Program-made: the position numbers and the translations under genes | Notes under the pieces: generated by a model | The model's input: only the letters and a program-made list of their open reading frames with translations | Told to the model about the DNA's origin: nothing | Databases searched by the model: none | NCBI RefSeq assembly: GCF_016342275.1 | Contig: NZ_JAEIOT010000005.1 | Span: 1 to 64,000 of the forward strand | Direction of reading: 5' to 3' | DNA from: Corynebacterium marambiense | GTDB taxonomy: Bacteria > Actinomycetota > Actinomycetes > Mycobacteriales > Mycobacteriaceae | Length of the DNA: 64,000 nt | Part shown: in pieces, positions 63,901-64,000 of the stretch | How positions within the stretch are numbered: position 1 is the stretch's first letter | Layout of the letters: each line of letters starts with the position of its first letter

Positions 63901-64000
63901 CTCGACGCTTATGCCGACACCGTCACCGGACCCGAAGGTGTTCTCGCGGAGACCGCCCGTGCGATCCTCGACAAGCTCGGACTCACCCCGCAGCCGGAGG
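57991..64000 (+). CDS. fas: Type I fatty acid synthase (partial, 3' end beyond window)
   Basis: About 2003 residues are visible of a protein usually near 3000. Order: acetyltransferase (GHSQG, Ser136), enoyl reductase (begins about residue 400, VILAGMTPTTVDPG; VIMQIEDGHAGGHHSW; VLVGGGIGTPDKAAQWI), dehydratase with a MaoC-type GDYNPIH (about 1212-1218), malonyl/palmitoyl transferase (GHSLGEY, Ser1421), an Ala/Pro-rich linker (about 1710-1770), and the ACP region (GVSSRRNQLLMD, phosphopantetheine Ser about 1812-1813). The ketoreductase and ketosynthase lie beyond the edge. It makes C16-C18 acyl chains for membranes and mycolic acids; corynebacteria lack FAS-II. GTG 57991 has GAGGAG 8 nt upstream. 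Confidence 0.95.
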   Translation, partial: MTTTHADTNDITSFTAGETPLHQIPHPGILFAGQASQWVEALADSVTDTSTGRLLDELLDAAWHRCAPVARDISIIVPGARERLHSLIGGAAPHRLPIDREPAVSIAGITLAQIGALHQLADAGVTLSSWRFAGHSQGSLGVAAAGAIADGDRSRLVDVVAFALILGAVTSARARDLGISSDESCMLSVRGFCREGIDAAIAELPGSGVEVALCNSPRHFVLAGTFEGLVRVRGALVAAAETHNAGIIDKKRGGSLIEPVFNVLEVAAPFHHSAMTPAVDRAAALSARCDLGDVPAADLARSILVDHHDWDTELGDCLDNCSHLLVIDPGGALDRMTRPLLQGRGIAIVDASTVAARDQLATPGTELPQASDFSRFAPKLLHLSDGSFSVETKFTALTGNSPVILAGMTPTTVDPGIVAAAANAGFWAEMAGGGQYSEEVFAKNRDGLVAQLEQGRCAQFNSMFFDRYMWNLQFGAQRIVSRARATGVSLNGVTISAGIPEVEEATELITGLNADGFPYVCFKPGTVEQIRACLAIAEVNPDTPVIMQIEDGHAGGHHSWVNLDDLLLTTYAEIRAHDNVVVLVGGGIGTPDKAAQWITGSWATRHGMPAMPVDGVLVGTAAMTTKEATTSPQVKQLLVDTPGVDPDDAGGWVGRGNSRGGVTSGLSHLHADMYEVDNSSARCSRLLSSLDTSSNEAVAARRDEIIAALDATAKPYFGEVSEMTYAQWLQRFVELAWPWTDPTWSDRFLDLVHRIEARLAPADHGEIATLFPDIDSISDGPAAVEKLLARYPEATDTIVGARDAAWFIGLNRKHHKPMPWVPAIDADIARWWGLDTLWQAHDERYDADKVRCIPGPVSVAGIDRVDEPVAELLGRFEAACVEDLREHDAPVHEVFSRLASAVTERDFLLAAPHIVWHGHLIDNPAHVLDPEAFELLEPDTDGDPWTIRILCDSYWDGLEGEHPFVIEHVDIPVLLGDSCATGAVPVVSREHLPDSVYALLAGVAGVGSTSAAGDDITDLPRVHEEEGSAFGVVRDSFTLPAHLFTAHTAVTGAALTGVRTAPGTADALVGPCWPAIYTALGSGKLSDGYPVIEGLLNAVHLDHCVDLRVPLDELRDGTDRHIDVEARTRPFDESASGRIVTVDLVLRHGETVIATMVERFAIRGRVTTTDPAPAAPDFGGVEATIDDTPRSFIRRATVTAPGDMTPFAVVSGDYNPIHTSTNAARLVGLDAPLVHGMWLSATAQHLATATEPGSRPARLLGWTYSMYGMVQLDDVVEITVERVGRSGPNPAIEVTCRIDGVVVSRGQALLDAPTTAYVYPGQGIQAQGMASADRAASAASRAVWQRADEHTRTALGFSIIQVVDDNPVELKVGETVYRHPKGVLYLTQFTQVALAVVAYGQTERLRHEGLLVPGSMYAGHSLGEYTSLASTAGIFELEGVIDIVFSRGSAMHSLVPRDERGRSNYGLGALRPNQFGVDDDAVVDYVRSIADASGEFLEIVNFNVAGQQYAVAGTLAGLKALEADSSARAEAAGGRRAFIPIPGIDVPFHSSVLRPGVAAFAEKLDALLPTDLDIDALVGRYIPNLVARPFELTRDFAESILEVVPAEPLRELLGQDGAFEGLADTDPKALARLLLIELLSWQFASPVRWIETQALLLGKNGVERVVEVGLASSPTLANLLARTLELPQFATANTSVYNLERDEPTVYLTDQQDAPATDTADDDEVDAGTDEPAGVAPGTEAATPDTVPATAEVAAVAASPAPAGGQPAAGPAPELTFTAADAIITLFAAQNKLRPEQITGTDTTETLTNGVSSRRNQLLMDMAAELGVPTIDGAAEADVTTLKSRVTTAAPGYTPFGPVLSELTGARLRTLAAQAGSKASRIGDRVTGTWSLPATWVAPVEVELVLGTRTEESVRGGELGTLPGSQPTSAADFDTLIDAAVRAVAAANGVEVSLGGGSASGGGGVIDSAALDAYADTVTGPEGVLAETARAILDKLGLTPQPE

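Overview
The window is chromosomal DNA from a high-GC actinobacterium, almost certainly a Corynebacterium or close relative. The grounds are gene content and order: an XPB-type helicase next to a helicase-associated protein, rpf and a cold-shock gene; serC facing gltA, followed by an FKBP and a fused AccDA; a DUF485-mctC symporter pair; cysQ-thyA-folA-mycoredoxin; lhr followed by a Nei glycosylase; and a very large type I fatty acid synthase. At least ten genes have a TANNNT-like -10 box only 6-7 nt before the start codon, as expected for leaderless mRNAs, which are common in this group. I did not identify a species.

Layout. 1-417: end of an rRNA operon (23S 3' end, 5S, terminator). 418-7375: an accessory stretch with a heavily decayed NRPS relic (adenylation, carrier and condensation domains), a small membrane protein, and an unusual 795-residue sensor histidine kinase with two membrane modules and no adjacent response regulator. 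7925-17091: DNA-repair helicase block, RpfA, a cold-shock protein, DUF2771, glutaminyl cyclotransferase and DUF3027. 17088-22413: p-aminobenzoate synthesis (pabAB, pabC), a purine permease and a SpoU-type rRNA methyltransferase. 22470-29937: SepH with a DUF6928 partner, SerC, citrate synthase, an FKBP and AccDA. 29984-33473: a five-gene minus-strand operon (XRE regulator, two small membrane proteins, ABC ATPase, ABC permease). 33611-43675: aldo/keto reductase, EchA6-like crotonase, CtpE-like P-type ATPase, DUF485-MctC, an exported SxxK protein, a cation/proton antiporter and a Tat-exported DUF1906 protein. 44440-49198: tRNA-Arg(CCT), a small orphan protein, CobF, a membrane protein, and the cysQ-thyA-folA-mrx1 operon. 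49332-56292: Lhr helicase, a broken Phd/RelE toxin-antitoxin pair beside a 37-nt perfect palindrome, and Nei. 56355-64000: YccF, a TetR regulator, and the first two thirds of FAS-I, which runs off the window.

Themes. Lipid supply is well represented: FAS-I, AccDA, and a crotonase-fold protein lacking both catalytic glutamates. Folate and nucleotide metabolism appear as pabAB/pabC and folA/thyA. DNA repair appears as XPB, Lhr and Nei. Candidate regulatory sites include two GlxR-like boxes (before gltA and DUF485-mctC), a dyad over the XRE promoter, two GATAC-N6-GTAT(C/T) dyads 21 bp apart before fas and downstream of a TetR gene, and a long structured leader on rpfA. The least explained items are the XRE/ABC export operon, the dual-module kinase, and the GATAC sites with the neighbouring TetR. 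All calls come from reading the sequence; none was checked against a database.
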